Source: Aureobasidium sp. EXF-3400
Taxonomy: Eukaryota > Ascomycota > Dothideomycetes > Dothideales > Saccotheciaceae
Length of the DNA stretch: 17,387 bases
Reading direction: 5' to 3'
Assembly: GCA_024195585.1 (NCBI GenBank)
Contig: SWBL01000598.1
Location: forward strand, 1-17,387
The notes below the pieces were generated by a model that saw only the letters and a list, made by a program, of their open reading frames with translations, was not told where the DNA came from and did no database searches. The number at the start of each line of letters is the position of its first letter. Position 1 is the first letter of the stretch. Below, one piece after another: positions 1-8,708 of this stretch. Made by a program: the position numbers and the translations under genes.

Positions 1-382
1 CCCCCTTTATTCACTTTCTTCCCAAACCCATAACAGAATCAAACCCCTCGGGGGTATGTTCATCGCATGTCGAGCGGCCTAGGCAACCGCGCTTCATGTG
101 AGTTTGTTTCCAAATAAAGTAAAGTCTTGCAAGACTTTGTTCCCTCCCCTCGGATTTGCCATCTGACACTCATGGGAGGTTTGTTTCAGCAATCATATAC
201 CGCCAATGCGCTGTTTGTTGCGCTCTCTCTCGGGGGTTCCTACCCCGACACTCATAGAGGGTTTTGTTTTTGCCACTTATTTGTGATAAGTCTTGTTATC
301 TTGAGATTGTTTTCAATTTGATTTTTCTTCTACCAGCTTGCACATCACCTCTGCTTCTGCCTTTCCATAACTTCGCCGCTAT
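1..382. other. Intergenic stretch with weak direct repeats
   Basis: No convincing gene is visible. A 64-codon plus-strand reading frame (127-321) has no codon bias, domain or signal peptide that I recognise. The stretch does hold a degenerate direct repeat: GACACTCAT followed by a G-rich run and TTTGTTT starts at 165 and again at 247 (82 bp apart). A weaker relative, TCATGTGAGTTTGTTT, starts at 94. Each copy lies downstream of a TCGG-containing block (48, 150, 230). Confidence 0.4.
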
Positions 383-690
383 CACTCTTTGCTTTCATTG
401 AGCAAGGGAACAGATGATCCCTCAGACCAGTATATAATCTGGCCAGACGCCAATCGACAACAACGACAACACTTCGTTACTGGTCACCCTATGCAGGACG
501 ACGCCGACATTGTTCGCTGCAACCACTCTGAACACACCAAGTCACGCTCCGCCTCGAGCACTACGTGAGGAGGCACGTAAGGACGACAACGGCGTCCATG
601 GCCGTCGTCTGCAAAGCTCTGATCTCCATCTGACTTGCCTGTGCTGTCGGTATTGCAGGAAAGCAGCGTGTGAGTGAGATTCTTGCAAAG
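383..690 (+). repeat. Array unit 1 (most diverged)
   Basis: It contains TATATAA at 431, GCAACCA at 519 and a perfect ACAACGGCGTCCA at 586-598. It ends with a TTGCAAAGACAG-like tail. The ATG of the other units is ATT here (397). Spacing between the TATATAA and the GCAACC block is 88 bp, against 42-47 bp in the others. Confidence 0.7.
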
Positions 691-1012
691 ACAGCTTCAC
701 CAGTATGTAAAAAGGGTGAAGAGATTGGTTCGAAAGACTATATAATACTCCTCAAGTGCGTATGACAACAGCACAATTGTCCGGTGCAACCATTGCAAAC
801 GACCGACTGAGGCACAAAGCCAAAGCACACATCGAAGAGTGCAGTTTTGTCCATCACACTCCAGCTCCCGTACGGCATGTAGAGGCACTAAGCACGAGAA
901 CAGCGTCCATGACCGCGCTAGATGGACTCATACTCTCTAGTCGAATTGCGTATCCTACTAAAGTTGCATGAATGCAACGTTCCAGTGAGACTATCACAAA
1001 GACAGGGAGATA
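691..1012 (+). repeat. Array unit 2
   Basis: ATG at 705 is followed at once by TAA. TATATAA lies at 739 and the conserved GCAACC block at 786. The GCGTCCA block is at about 903-909 and the TTGCATGAATGCA tail at about 964-976. The conserved block still reads RCNHCKRPTE in one frame, but the frame is shifted by 2 nt relative to the upstream part. Confidence 0.75.
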
Positions 1013-1318
1013 TAGCTTTTTGCCATCATGAAAGAACGATACAAAACCCTACTCAAACAAGTATATAAGTCAAGCCACGTGCTAGTCAACATAAACATGC
1101 GCTGCAACCATTGCAAACGACCGACAGAGACATGAAGAGGAAGCGAACATGCGGTTTCGCATATCACCCTTCGACTCCTACGAATACGAACATGCAAGCA
1201 CGACAACGGCGTCCACGACCGTGCTCGACAGAGTACTGTTCTCCAGATTGTTTGCTCATGCTGATGATATTGCATGAATGCAGCGTTTGATAGTAAGATG
1301 TTAACAAAGCTGGAGAGC
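1013..1318 (+). repeat. Array unit 3
   Basis: ATG at 1028 opens a 35-codon frame ending at TGA 1133-1135. TATATAA is at 1062, the GCAACC block at 1104 and ACAACGGCGTCCA at 1203-1215. A CACGTG hexamer lies at 1076-1081. An 8-nt length difference from unit 4 lies just after the CxxC block and breaks the frame. Confidence 0.8.
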
Positions 1319-1640
1319 CATCTCCTTTGCCATCATGGAAGAAATGCACAAGGATCAACTCAGACGAGTATATAACAGCAGCGAAGTACTGGTCAACACA
1401 GTCATCCGGTGCAACCATTGCAAACGACCGACTGAGACAAGAATCGAGAACCAACATGGAAGCGTGTGGTTTCGCATATCGTCCTTCGGCTCTAGTGAAT
1501 GCAGACATGCAAGTACGACAACGGCGTCCATAACTGCTCTTGAAGAAGCCCTAATATCTGATTAGTATGCTTGTGCTGATGAGATTTGCTTGAATGCAAA
1601 GTATGATTGGAACTCTTACAAGGACAACGAAATAAGCCTT
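1319..1640 (+). repeat. Array unit 4
   Basis: ATG at 1335, TATATAA at 1369, the GCAACC block at 1411 and ACAACGGCGTCCA at 1518-1530. It carries the longest open frame of the array (1335-1565). The tail is a TTGAATGCA then ACAAGGACA version. Confidence 0.8.
1335..1565 (+). other. Short CxxC reading frame in array unit 4
   Basis: This 76-codon frame starts at the conserved ATG and contains RCNHCKRPTE at about residues 25-34. Its first 35 codons align without gaps to the frame at 1028-1135 in unit 3. By my count 23 of 35 residues are identical, including YxSSxVLVN and RCNHCKRPTET. The remainder resembles unit 3 after a frame change (FRISxF, then HASTTTAS). C-x2-C is half of a zinc-ribbon-like site, but there is no second Cys pair in the frame. 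The minus strand is also open here (1164-1508), so coding is not established. It may be a relic exon, a small peptide gene, or chance conservation of repeat DNA. Confidence 0.3.
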
Positions 1641-2149
1641 GTTCACATTCCATCGGGCTGCTATCGGTCCGTATTACTGAGGTGAAGACAGTGGCAGGCA
1701 ATGGGCGATGATCGATCTGTTGACTAGCTGTTTTCCTCCGCTAGTCGACTAAGCGAACAAAGTATCGTGAGGTATTTCCAGAAGCCACATACACCGCACA
1801 GAGTAGAAGATGTCGCTCATCGTGTAGCTTTACTATACCCGGCTTGCTAGTCGGAAAGCCATCCGTAGCAGAGCAACAGTAGCATACTATCTTGCATCCG
1901 CTCGGCATTTTTGATCGCAGCAAAAGCCTCAATCTGAGAGATCTACACCGCTTTGAATATGTATGCCAACTGGAGCCTTAGCTCGATCAATCATCTGGTG
2001 GACAATGAAATTTTGCACTGCTTTGTAGAAGACATGTGTGTAGAAGCTGGTGCTTGAATCAGGAAAACGGCGTGAAGGATGTTAGCGAACTAGTCAATTA
2101 TGTCAAGGGTATAGAGAAAATGAAGTATTAGTACTTCTCGGGCAACTTC
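1641..2149. other. Intergenic stretch downstream of the array and kinase gene
   Basis: No gene recognised. It probably includes the 3' untranslated region of the minus-strand kinase gene. A small inverted repeat, GACTAGC (1722-1728) and GCTAGTC (1740-1746), has an 11-nt spacer. Its right arm overlaps the perfect 10-bp palindrome TAGTCGACTA (1742-1751). Confidence 0.4.
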
Positions 2150-3317
2150 CTACTCAGGATCATAAAAGAGCCAAGGATGTTTTCCCAACTCGCCTGCCCT
2201 CTGCCTCTCCCTCGGATCCGAAGCACACATCTTCCTCAAGAAATCGCAGAACAACTCCAACTCATCAATAGGCAACATACCCTGCGCATCACCCGCAAAA
2301 CTCTGTCCCACCATTGTCTCCAAAGAAACAGGGAATCCATGACCATTAACGCATTGATGCTCAAACTCTTTCCCTAACGCAGCATTCTCCAGGACAATAT
2401 TCGGGATGGGCCCGAAAGTCGAGACCAAAGTGGCTATTCGGTCTTGTTCTGCGGTCACGCCTGGGCCAGGTCGTCCGACAAATGGCAAATCTCCAGTGAT
2501 GAATTGGAAGAGCAGACAGCCGAGACCGAAGATATCGACACTTGGATCCCAAGGTGCTTCGAGCGTGACTTCTGGTGCGCGCAGATATTCGGATTGAATG
2601 TTGTCTGTAAGGTGTTGATCCACGAAACAAGCAATTCCCAAGTCGTTCAGGCGGAATTGCATGTTTGGGTCGTTGAACTCTGGGCCTGAAGATTGCGTGC
2701 GCACGAGGTCATCGATTTCTTGGGGTGATTGGCCTTGATCGTCTTTGAGGATATTGGAAGGTTGAAGATCGGTGTGGATGATGCCACATTCGCTGTGGAG
2801 GAAGTCCAATGCTTCGAGCATTTGCTTTGCGATATTTCTGACCGTTGGAGGAGGTATGCGCATAATGTGTCCGGTAGTGGCTTTTTCTGCGATGCTGTCG
2901 CCTAGTAGGGGCATTACCATGCAGACGTGCTTGCCGGTAGGTCCTTCCAGTTCGAAGTGGTTCTTCAGGTATGTGACATGGTTTCGGCCAGGATGCGTGG
3001 ATTGGTTGGAGCAAGCGGTGACTCTTTGCATCACCTCCAATTCGAATATTTGATGGCCGCCATTGTAAAAGTCGCTGTTCAGGATTTTGAGTGCGGCATG
3101 TTCGCCATTCCTACAGTTCGTCAGTAATGGTGTTGCATTTTGCTCGAAGCAGAACTGACGTGTTGTCTATTACCAGCCAAACGGAAGCATATCTGCCAGC
3201 GCCTAGATGAGTCTCAACTCTGTATCGATCGTAAAAGACCTGACCGATCTCGACTTTGAGGAACTTGTCGTTGTCGTTCTCCGTCAAGGCTCTCTTCAGT
3301 AGCGAACGGAATCCCAT
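2150..3317 (-). CDS. SRPK-like serine/threonine protein kinase (two exons)
   Basis: A protein of 372 residues in two exons, 3317-3160 and 3110-2150. The glycine-rich loop is HLGAGRYASVW (37-47) and the ATP-binding lysine is K61 in AALKIL. The IFELE segment (74-78) supplies the likely helix-C glutamate. The catalytic loop is HTDLQPSN (165-172), the magnesium motif is DLG (209-211), APE is at 231-233, and DIFGLGC starts at 245. VWLxxD...ALKIL, HTD and DLG are typical of SRPK-type kinases, which phosphorylate Arg/Ser-rich splicing and transport factors. Compared with classic SRPKs the long spacer insert is absent, so this is a compact kinase domain with little else. Catalytic-loop Lys is replaced by Gln (Q169), a variant I recall in fungal SRPK-like proteins. 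The start ATG at 3317 has a CACC before it and no better in-frame alternative. The substrate is unknown, and membership of a lineage-expanded family rather than the conserved Sky1/Dsk1 orthologue is an inference. Confidence 0.9.
3111..3159 (-). other. Intron of the SRPK-like kinase gene (49 nt)
   Basis: Donor GTCAGT and acceptor CTGTAG, with a TTACTGAC branch site 10-17 nt upstream. A GTAATA donor 14 nt upstream was rejected because it breaks the frame. With GTCAGT the protein reads VWLVIDNTNGEHAALKIL, which matches the kinase family. Confidence 0.85.
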
Positions 3318-3882
3318 GGTGATTGTGGTACGTGTGCTAAAAGCGCAAAAAATGAAGTCGAAGGAAGCAAGTCGCGAAAGCAGATGGTTGACGACACAAA
3401 GAAATCAAATAGTCAGACTAACAAAAGCCTCCTAGGTGCTACATACCTGTTTAGTTTGGTGCAAACGTTCAACCATCGGTGAAGTCATGTCCTAAAGTTA
3501 CCATGATCTCGATGGTCGGAGGGAACGAGAAACCTTAAGAAGCTGGCAGATGTCTCATTCCACCTTCTAGGAATTTGAGGTTCTTGCCCGCTATGTTTGA
3601 TAGCCAACATCACTTTATAGCACGCATGACAGTCGAACCAGAATCGATTTGTGCTGTGTTAAGGCAAGGAGATCAGCAGGAACGAGTCAATGTTTAAACG
3701 TCTCCTCCGCAGATCGCCGAGTTGAAAATGGAGACAAATCCGGGTGCAAACGCGAAAACCGATGATGTCAGAGTCACGCGGAGACGCGATCATTTGCTTA
3801 CCTTGAGACACTTTGGGAGCTTCGTGAACCAATTGTCAAACGTCCATACCGTACGAGTCAGTGTTTACAGTATACAGCAAAA
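3318..3882. promoter_or_regulatory. Divergent promoter region, kinase (-) and 154-residue protein gene (+)
   Basis: 565 bp separates two divergently transcribed start codons, so both promoters and 5' leaders must lie here. Candidate elements on the plus strand are TGATGTCA (3763-3770; its complement TGACATCA resembles a CRE/ATF site) and CCAAT (3829-3833), 54 bp before the plus-strand ATG. No clear TATA box is seen. A 95-codon frame across 3722-4009 is out of frame with the spliced gene and is considered chance. Confidence 0.45.
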
Positions 3883-4448
3883 ATGCCGGCACAACCAATC
3901 TATGTTTCTCCCAACCCGGAGACTACTAAGCGTGGTCCCTTTACCGAGTTCTTCCTCGAGAGAAACTGCCCTCAGGATGCCGATCCCAGATACAAGCACC
4001 TTTTCGTGACCCATCAGAACCTGATGAGGATGCTGATCAACGACTCTGCTATGGATCCCAACCGAGAGCAAACCTTCTCTACTCCTGCAAACAGCAAGAA
4101 CAAGGTCTATTTCATGTAAGATATAGCTCAATGCTTGCAGTCTATTCGATATGCTGACAGCTGAACAGGTGGGATTTTGTCACCCGTACCTTCCAAATGC
4201 TCGTAGCAACTGTCAATCCTAGGAACCCCAGCGGTGAAGCGTTCATGGTATGTTCTAGGTGCTATAACCAATATGCAATGCTGACTCTCAGCTAGGACAT
4301 TCAAATGAGATCAATGCTGGCTCAGCAGCTGATCCTGGACACAACTGGCAGACTGGAATCGATGAATCAGTCGGTCGGCTACAACCACGATGCTGGCATC
4401 AGTTTTAGCGACGAGATTAAGGCAGAGGCAGAGAAGCTGGACGATTAG
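3883..4448 (+). CDS. Unrecognised 154-residue protein (three exons)
   Basis: Exons 3883-4115, 4169-4247 and 4296-4448 join into one frame of 154 residues. I do not recognise the family. The product has no signal peptide, no membrane segment and one cysteine (C29). It starts MPAQPIYVSPNPETTKRGPF, has a central part rich in Phe/Met/Gln (WDFVTRTFQMLVATV, 79-93), and ends in an acidic, probably helical tail (SFSDEIKAEAEKLDD). Two consensus micro-introns keeping frame through three exons argue strongly for a real gene even though no homologue is named. The ATG follows CAAAA and is the first in frame. It shares a promoter region with the kinase and lies 366 bp before the karyopherin gene in the same direction. 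A soluble intracellular protein is the simplest reading. Confidence 0.85.
4116..4168 (+). other. Intron 1 of the 154-residue protein gene (53 nt)
   Basis: Donor GTAAGA and acceptor AACAG, with a GCTGACAG branch site upstream. It splits the ATG codon of Met78 after its second base. Read-through would stop at the TAA inside the donor. Confidence 0.85.
4248..4295 (+). other. Intron 2 of the 154-residue protein gene (48 nt)
   Basis: Donor GTATGT, branch site GCTGAC, acceptor CAGCTAG. Phase 0 between Met104 and Asp105. Confidence 0.85.
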
Positions 4449-4814
4449 GAGAGCAGGACTCTCGAGACGTGATGCTCTGTTATGATAACGAACATGTAGT
4501 GATTCATCGCGAGGATGCTTTTCCATGAGCAAGAAACTGTATAGAACGGGCAAAGAGCCTTTCCTCTAGCCCACAAGAATGTCAGTTGAAGAGTAGCATG
4601 GTCGTTTAATGAGATGAACAAGTCGGCGAATCGGAGCTTGTCAGGAAATGTGAAGCGCAAGACCCTCGAACGCTTGGACCTCCTGCGACAAAAAATTACA
4701 CTCGAGCAAGCAAGACCGCTTTTCCTTCGACATCCTCTCCCAAAGGCGTATCTCTGAGCCTTTGTTGTTTATTGCTTTTTCCTTTCCCTTTATAATACCC
4801 CATACATATTCATC
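4449..4814 (+). promoter_or_regulatory. Intergenic region with the KAP123 promoter
   Basis: 366 bp holding the 3' end of the 154-residue protein gene and the karyopherin promoter. Just before the ATG is a pyrimidine-rich run (about 4757-4790, repeated TTT and CCTTT blocks) followed by TATAATA at about 4790, then the leader CATACATATTCATC. Such CT-rich tracts are common in promoters of strongly expressed fungal genes. No other gene is seen. Confidence 0.5.
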
Positions 4815-7800
4815 ATGGATGAGCAACAGTTTGTCGGACTCCTCGAGAGTCTGATGACCCGTAAGTTTATCATTTCTTTGAGCCACTTGTGTGTTTCGAG
4901 GCTGACCGGCCACAACAGCCGACACTGAGCGTGTCAAGTCCGCAACTGCCACCCTGAACAAGACATACTACGGCAACCCCGCCTCGCTTACAGCTCTTCT
5001 TCACATCTTGGTCTCGCACCAGAGCCCCAACCTTCGCCAACTCGCCGCTATCGAGTCCCGCAAGCTTGTCAAGAAGCACTGGCTCGACCTCCCCAACGAC
5101 CAGAAGCCCCAGATCCGCGAGCAGCTCCTGCAGTCCACCCTCAGCGAGGACCAATCTCTCGCCCGTCACTCAAAGGCCCGCGTCATTGCCTCGATTGCTC
5201 AGATCGATCTCGCCGACGGCCAATGGTCCGACCTCCCCGACTTCCTCCAGAATGCCTCGACCAGCTCGACTGCTAGCCACCGTGAGGTCGGTGTCTACAT
5301 CATCTACACACTCCTCGAGACCATGCCCGACATGTTCCAGGAGAACATGGGCGCCATGCTCCAGCTCTTCACAAAGACCATCCAGGACCCAGAGAACGCT
5401 GAGGTCAGAATCAACACAATGCTTGCTCTCTCCGAGATCTGCATGGTTCTCGACACCGACGAGGACCCTCAGTCGCTCAAGGCTTTCCAAGACACTATTC
5501 CCTACATGGTCCGCGTTCTGCAGCAGGCTGTTGACGACGGTGAGGAGGACCGCGCCATGCAGGCCTTCGAGGTCTTCAACAAGCTCCTCAGCTACGAGTC
5601 TGCTTTCTTGAACGCCCACTTTGGCGACCTCATGCAATTCATGATGCAACTCTCTGCCAACACCAACGTTGACGACGATTCGCGTTCTCAGGCTCTCTCT
5701 TTCCTCATGCAAGCTGTCAGATACCGCAAGCTCAAGGTCCAGGGTCTTCGCATTGGTGAGCAGCTCACAACCACCTCTCTCCAGATTGTCACCGAGCTCG
5801 GTGAGCTTTCCGCCGAGGACGAGGATATCACCCCTGCCCGCTCCGCTCTTGGTCTGCTCGACATCCTCTCCGAGAACCTCCCTCCCAGCCAGGTCGCCGT
5901 TCCTCTTCTCCGCGCCATTGGTCCCTTTGTTCAGAACCCCAACCCCGACTACCGCCGTGCTGGTATTCTCGCTTTGGGCATGTGTGTTGAGGGTGCTCCC
6001 GACTTCATCAGCACCCAGCTCGCTGAGATTCTCCCCATGGTTCTCCACCTGCTCGAGGATCCCGAGGTCCGCGTCCGTTCGGCCGCTCTGAACGGTGTCG
6101 CCAGACTTGCTGACGATCTTGCCGAGGAGATGGGCAAGGAGCACGCTCGTTTGATCCCCGCTCTCGTCAAGAACTTCGATCTTGCTATGCAGCAGCTCAA
6201 TGGCCCCGCTGGTGACGAGAACCTTGCTATCATCAAGCAAAGTTGCATGGCCATCGATTCCATGATTGAGGGTCTCGACAAGGAGGACGCTTCCAAGTAT
6301 GTTGGTGAGCTGGTCCCCAGACTCAGCCCTCTCTTCCAGCACCCCGATGTCAAGGTCCAGATCTCGGCCATCGGTGCCACTGGTTCCATCGCTTCGGCCA
6401 GTGACTCGGCTTTCATGCCCTACTTCGAGAACACCATGCAGACTCTCGGCCAGTTCGTTTCCCTCAAAGACTCCGAGGACGAGCTCGAGCTCCGTGGTGT
6501 TGTCTGCGACTCCCTTGGCAAGATCGCCTCTGCTGTGGGCGCCGATGCCTTCCAGCCTTACGTTACTCCTCTCATGCAAGCTTCTGAGGAGGCTCTCCAC
6601 CTCGACCACCCTAGACTTCGCGAGACCAGCTACATTCTCTGGAGCACCATGTCCAAGGTTTACGACGACAAGTTCGCTCCTTATCTCGCTGGTGTTGTCA
6701 AGGGCCTGATCGAGTGCCTCCAGCAGGACGAGAGCGAGGATGGTATCACTCTTGGTGAGGAGGCCAGAGAGCTTCTTGGCCAGGAGGTCACCATCGCCGG
6801 CAAGAAGGTCAAGGTCGCAGACATGAGCGCTGATGACGACGAGGACGACAGCCACATTGATATCGACGATGAGGATGAGGATGACTGGGATGACCTCGGT
6901 GCCGTCACTGCTGTTGCCATGGAGAAGGAGATCGCTGTTGAGGTTATTGGTGATGTCCTCACCCACACCCGCGGCCACTTCCTCCCTTACTTCCAGCAGT
7001 GCGTCGAGGCTGTTCTTGGCCTTGTCGACCACACCTTCGAGGGTGTTCGCAGATCTGCCATTGGCACTCTCTGGAGAGGATACGCCTCTCTCTGGGCCAT
7101 GGCTGAGGACAACGGTATGGCCAAGTGGCAATCTGGCCTTCCTCTTAAGGTCCAGGCCTCTGAGGACCTGATGAAGCTCGGCAGCTTGATCATGACCGCC
7201 ACTCTTGCCCTCTGGCAGGACGAAGTCGACCGGTACGTTTCTAACCATTTTCTTTTTCTCAGCACACATCTCTTCCATGATGACCATTCTTCGTTACACC
7301 CAGCTCACTTTGATGCACAAATGTGCACTTGATGCGAACGCGATTCTGTTCCTGACTTAATTTCTTGATTGTGCTTTTTCACAAATACTCTTCTTTGAAG
7401 TTTTGAAGCAATGACTGACATTGTTCCAATAGTGGTACCGTCACCGACATCCACCGTAACCTCGCCGCTACCCTCAAGCTCTGCGGTCCCGCCATCCTCA
7501 CCGCCAACATTGGCGAGAACGCCGCTTCCCCCGTCCAGCAAATCGTCGAGATGATCCTCTCCATCTTGCAAAAGAGACACGTTTGCCAGCAAGACCTTGA
7601 CGGCGAAGACGAGTTCGACGTCGAGTTGGAGTCCTCCGAGTACGACTGGCTGGTCATCGAGACCGCCATGGAAGTCATCACCTGCCTTGCCGCCGCCCTG
7701 GGCGAGTCCTTCGGCGAACTCTGGCAAATCTTCGAAAAGCCCGTTGTCAAGTACGTCAGCGGAACTGAGAAGTACGAGCGCAGTGCTGCTGTTGGCACTA

Positions 7801-8333
7801 TCGCCGAGGCTGTTGGCAACATGGGTGCTTCCGTTACCCCCTACACTGCTAGCTTGATGAAGATGCTGCTTAAGCGTCTGGGCGATGAAGACCCGGAGGT
7901 TCGCAGCAATGCTGCTTATGGCACTGGTCTTCTCTGCGAGAAATCCACCGACGAAGCACAGATTACCGGCCAATACAACACCATCCTCGCCAAACTAGAG
8001 CCTCTGCTGCACCAACAGCAAGAAGCCCGTCTCCTCGACAACTCTGCCGGCTGCGTCGCCCGCATGATCAAGAGACACCCCAACAACGTTCCCCTCTCTG
8101 ATGTGCTTCCCGTCCTCATCAACCTCCTCCCTCTCAGAGAAGACTACGAAGAAAACGAAGCAGTGTTCGAAATGATCGTTTCTCTGTACCAGCAGCAAAA
8201 CACTGTTATCCAGGGCTTGACTGGTTCGATTTTGCCAGTGTTGCAGAAGGTGTTGAGCCCTCCTGAGGAACAGCTTAGTGATGAGACTCGCCAGAAGGTT
8301 ATGCAGTTGGCACAGTACCTCCAGTCGCAATAG
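4815..8333 (+). CDS. KAP123: Karyopherin/importin-beta family receptor, Kap123 (importin-4) type
   Basis: Exons 4815-4860, 4919-7232 and 7433-8333 encode 1086 residues, close to yeast Kap123 and human importin-4. In yeast, Kap123 carries ribosomal proteins and histones H3/H4 into the nucleus and releases them on binding Ran-GTP. The N-terminus has the importin-beta N-terminal signature (about 22-70: ATATLNKTYYGNPASL, then LRQLAAIESRKLVKKHW). HEAT repeats fill the rest, for example RARVIASIAQ-type and VRSAALNGVARLADDL helices. An acidic loop at about 651-680 (DDDEDDSHIDIDDEDEDDWDD) precedes EKEIAVEVIGDVL. The C-terminal part has YERSAAVGTIAEAVGNMG, VRSNAAYGTGLLCE and NSAGCVARMIKRHP, typical of this subfamily. 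The start ATG at 4815 gives MDEQQFVGLLESLM, as expected. Codons strongly favour C in third position, consistent with high expression. The opposite strand is open for 705 codons as a by-product. Confidence 0.95.
4861..4918 (+). other. Intron 1 of KAP123 (58 nt)
   Basis: Donor GTAAGT, branch GGCTGACC, acceptor ACAACAG. It splits the codon of Pro16 after its first base and restores the family N-terminus. Confidence 0.9.
7233..7432 (+). other. Intron 2 of KAP123 (200 nt)
   Basis: Donor GTACGT, branch ATGACTGAC, acceptor CCAATAG. It joins DEVDR to GTVTDIHRNLAATLKLCGPAI in frame. It is about four times longer than the other introns here. A CTAAC branch and CTTTTTCTCAG acceptor lie only about 30 nt from the donor, too close for normal splicing. 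Retention would add about 33 residues before TGA at 7330. Confidence 0.85.
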
Positions 8334-8708
8334 AGTTTGAGACACTAGTAGTGGAGATTGGGTTTGTTGAAGAGAGTCTGAGAAGCTACGTTGTTCACGC
8401 ACCACACAGAGGATACCCCCGAGCTATTATAGAGCTCCTTTTCTTTTTCTTGTTTTTAAAGGTTTTTAGTTGCATAGCTTGCGTGGAAGAATTACAAAAA
8501 GTACAATTTGTTGTTGATTATCGATGTTTCCCTGACTGAGATGCATCTGTCTGGTGTTCAGAATGAGAAAAGCCGTCGTCGAGAGTAAAGAGGCATACTG
8601 AAACGAATCTACGAATACAAAAAACATACAAACCATCTCACATTGAAACCAACATCTCTCCTATCCTATATTACAATACAACACATTCCTTCCCTTAACC
8701 TTTCCCTT
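8334..8708. other. Convergent 3' intergenic region
   Basis: 375 bp between the stop codons of the convergent karyopherin and coiled-coil genes. It has T-rich runs on the plus strand (about 8440-8470) and A-rich runs (about 8617-8632), expected in 3' untranslated regions of both genes. No AATAAA or extra gene is evident. The two transcripts probably overlap or nearly touch at their 3' ends. Confidence 0.5.

Larger units (their letters stand above)
383..1640. repeat. Diverged tandem array, four units of about 310 bp
   Basis: Four consecutive stretches align along their length. The anchors are an ATG or ATG-like triplet at 397, 705, 1028 and 1335, and a TATATAA at 431, 739, 1062 and 1369, always 34 bp later. 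The unit spacings are therefore 308, 323 and 307 bp. Downstream anchors are a GCAACCATTGCAAACGACC-type block (786, 1104, 1411; a weak form at 519), an ACAACGGCGTCCA block (586, about 898, 1203, 1518), and a tail resembling TTGCATGAATGCA then ACAAAGACAG. The last two units are most alike and the first is most diverged. Differences include transversions and indels, so this is not simply RIP-type C-to-T mutation. What the array does is unknown: it could be decayed tandem gene or exon duplicates, repeated non-coding transcripts, or a satellite-like element. Confidence 0.85.

Noticed and set aside
724..750. tRNA-like GGTTCGAAA near TATATAA
   Set aside because: Only the T-loop-like word is present. 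No acceptor stem, D-loop or anticodon arm can be folded at the right distances.
1164..1508. 114-codon minus-strand frame across the tandem array
   Set aside because: It crosses a unit boundary, has no family resemblance, and lies opposite the better-conserved plus-strand frames. Repeat DNA conservation alone explains the similarity between units in this frame.
383..1640. CRISPR array or simple satellite
   Set aside because: Units of about 310 bp with internal conserved blocks and strong divergence do not fit CRISPR repeats and spacers, the genome is eukaryotic, and the units are too diverged and too few for a typical satellite.
383..1640. RIP-mutated repeat
   Set aside because: Differences between units 3 and 4 include many transversions and indels, not mainly C-to-T and G-to-A changes. 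A computed RIP index was not available.
3722..4009. 95-codon plus-strand frame upstream of and overlapping the 154-residue gene
   Set aside because: It is out of frame with the three-exon gene, whose splice sites restore a single continuous frame. Its composition is not protein-like.
5170..7287. 705-codon open frame on the minus strand opposite KAP123
   Set aside because: The karyopherin on the plus strand is certain. The antisense frame is open because the C-ending codon bias avoids the triplets that read as stops on the other strand. Its translation is low in aromatics, repetitive in Glu/Leu/Val and resembles no protein.
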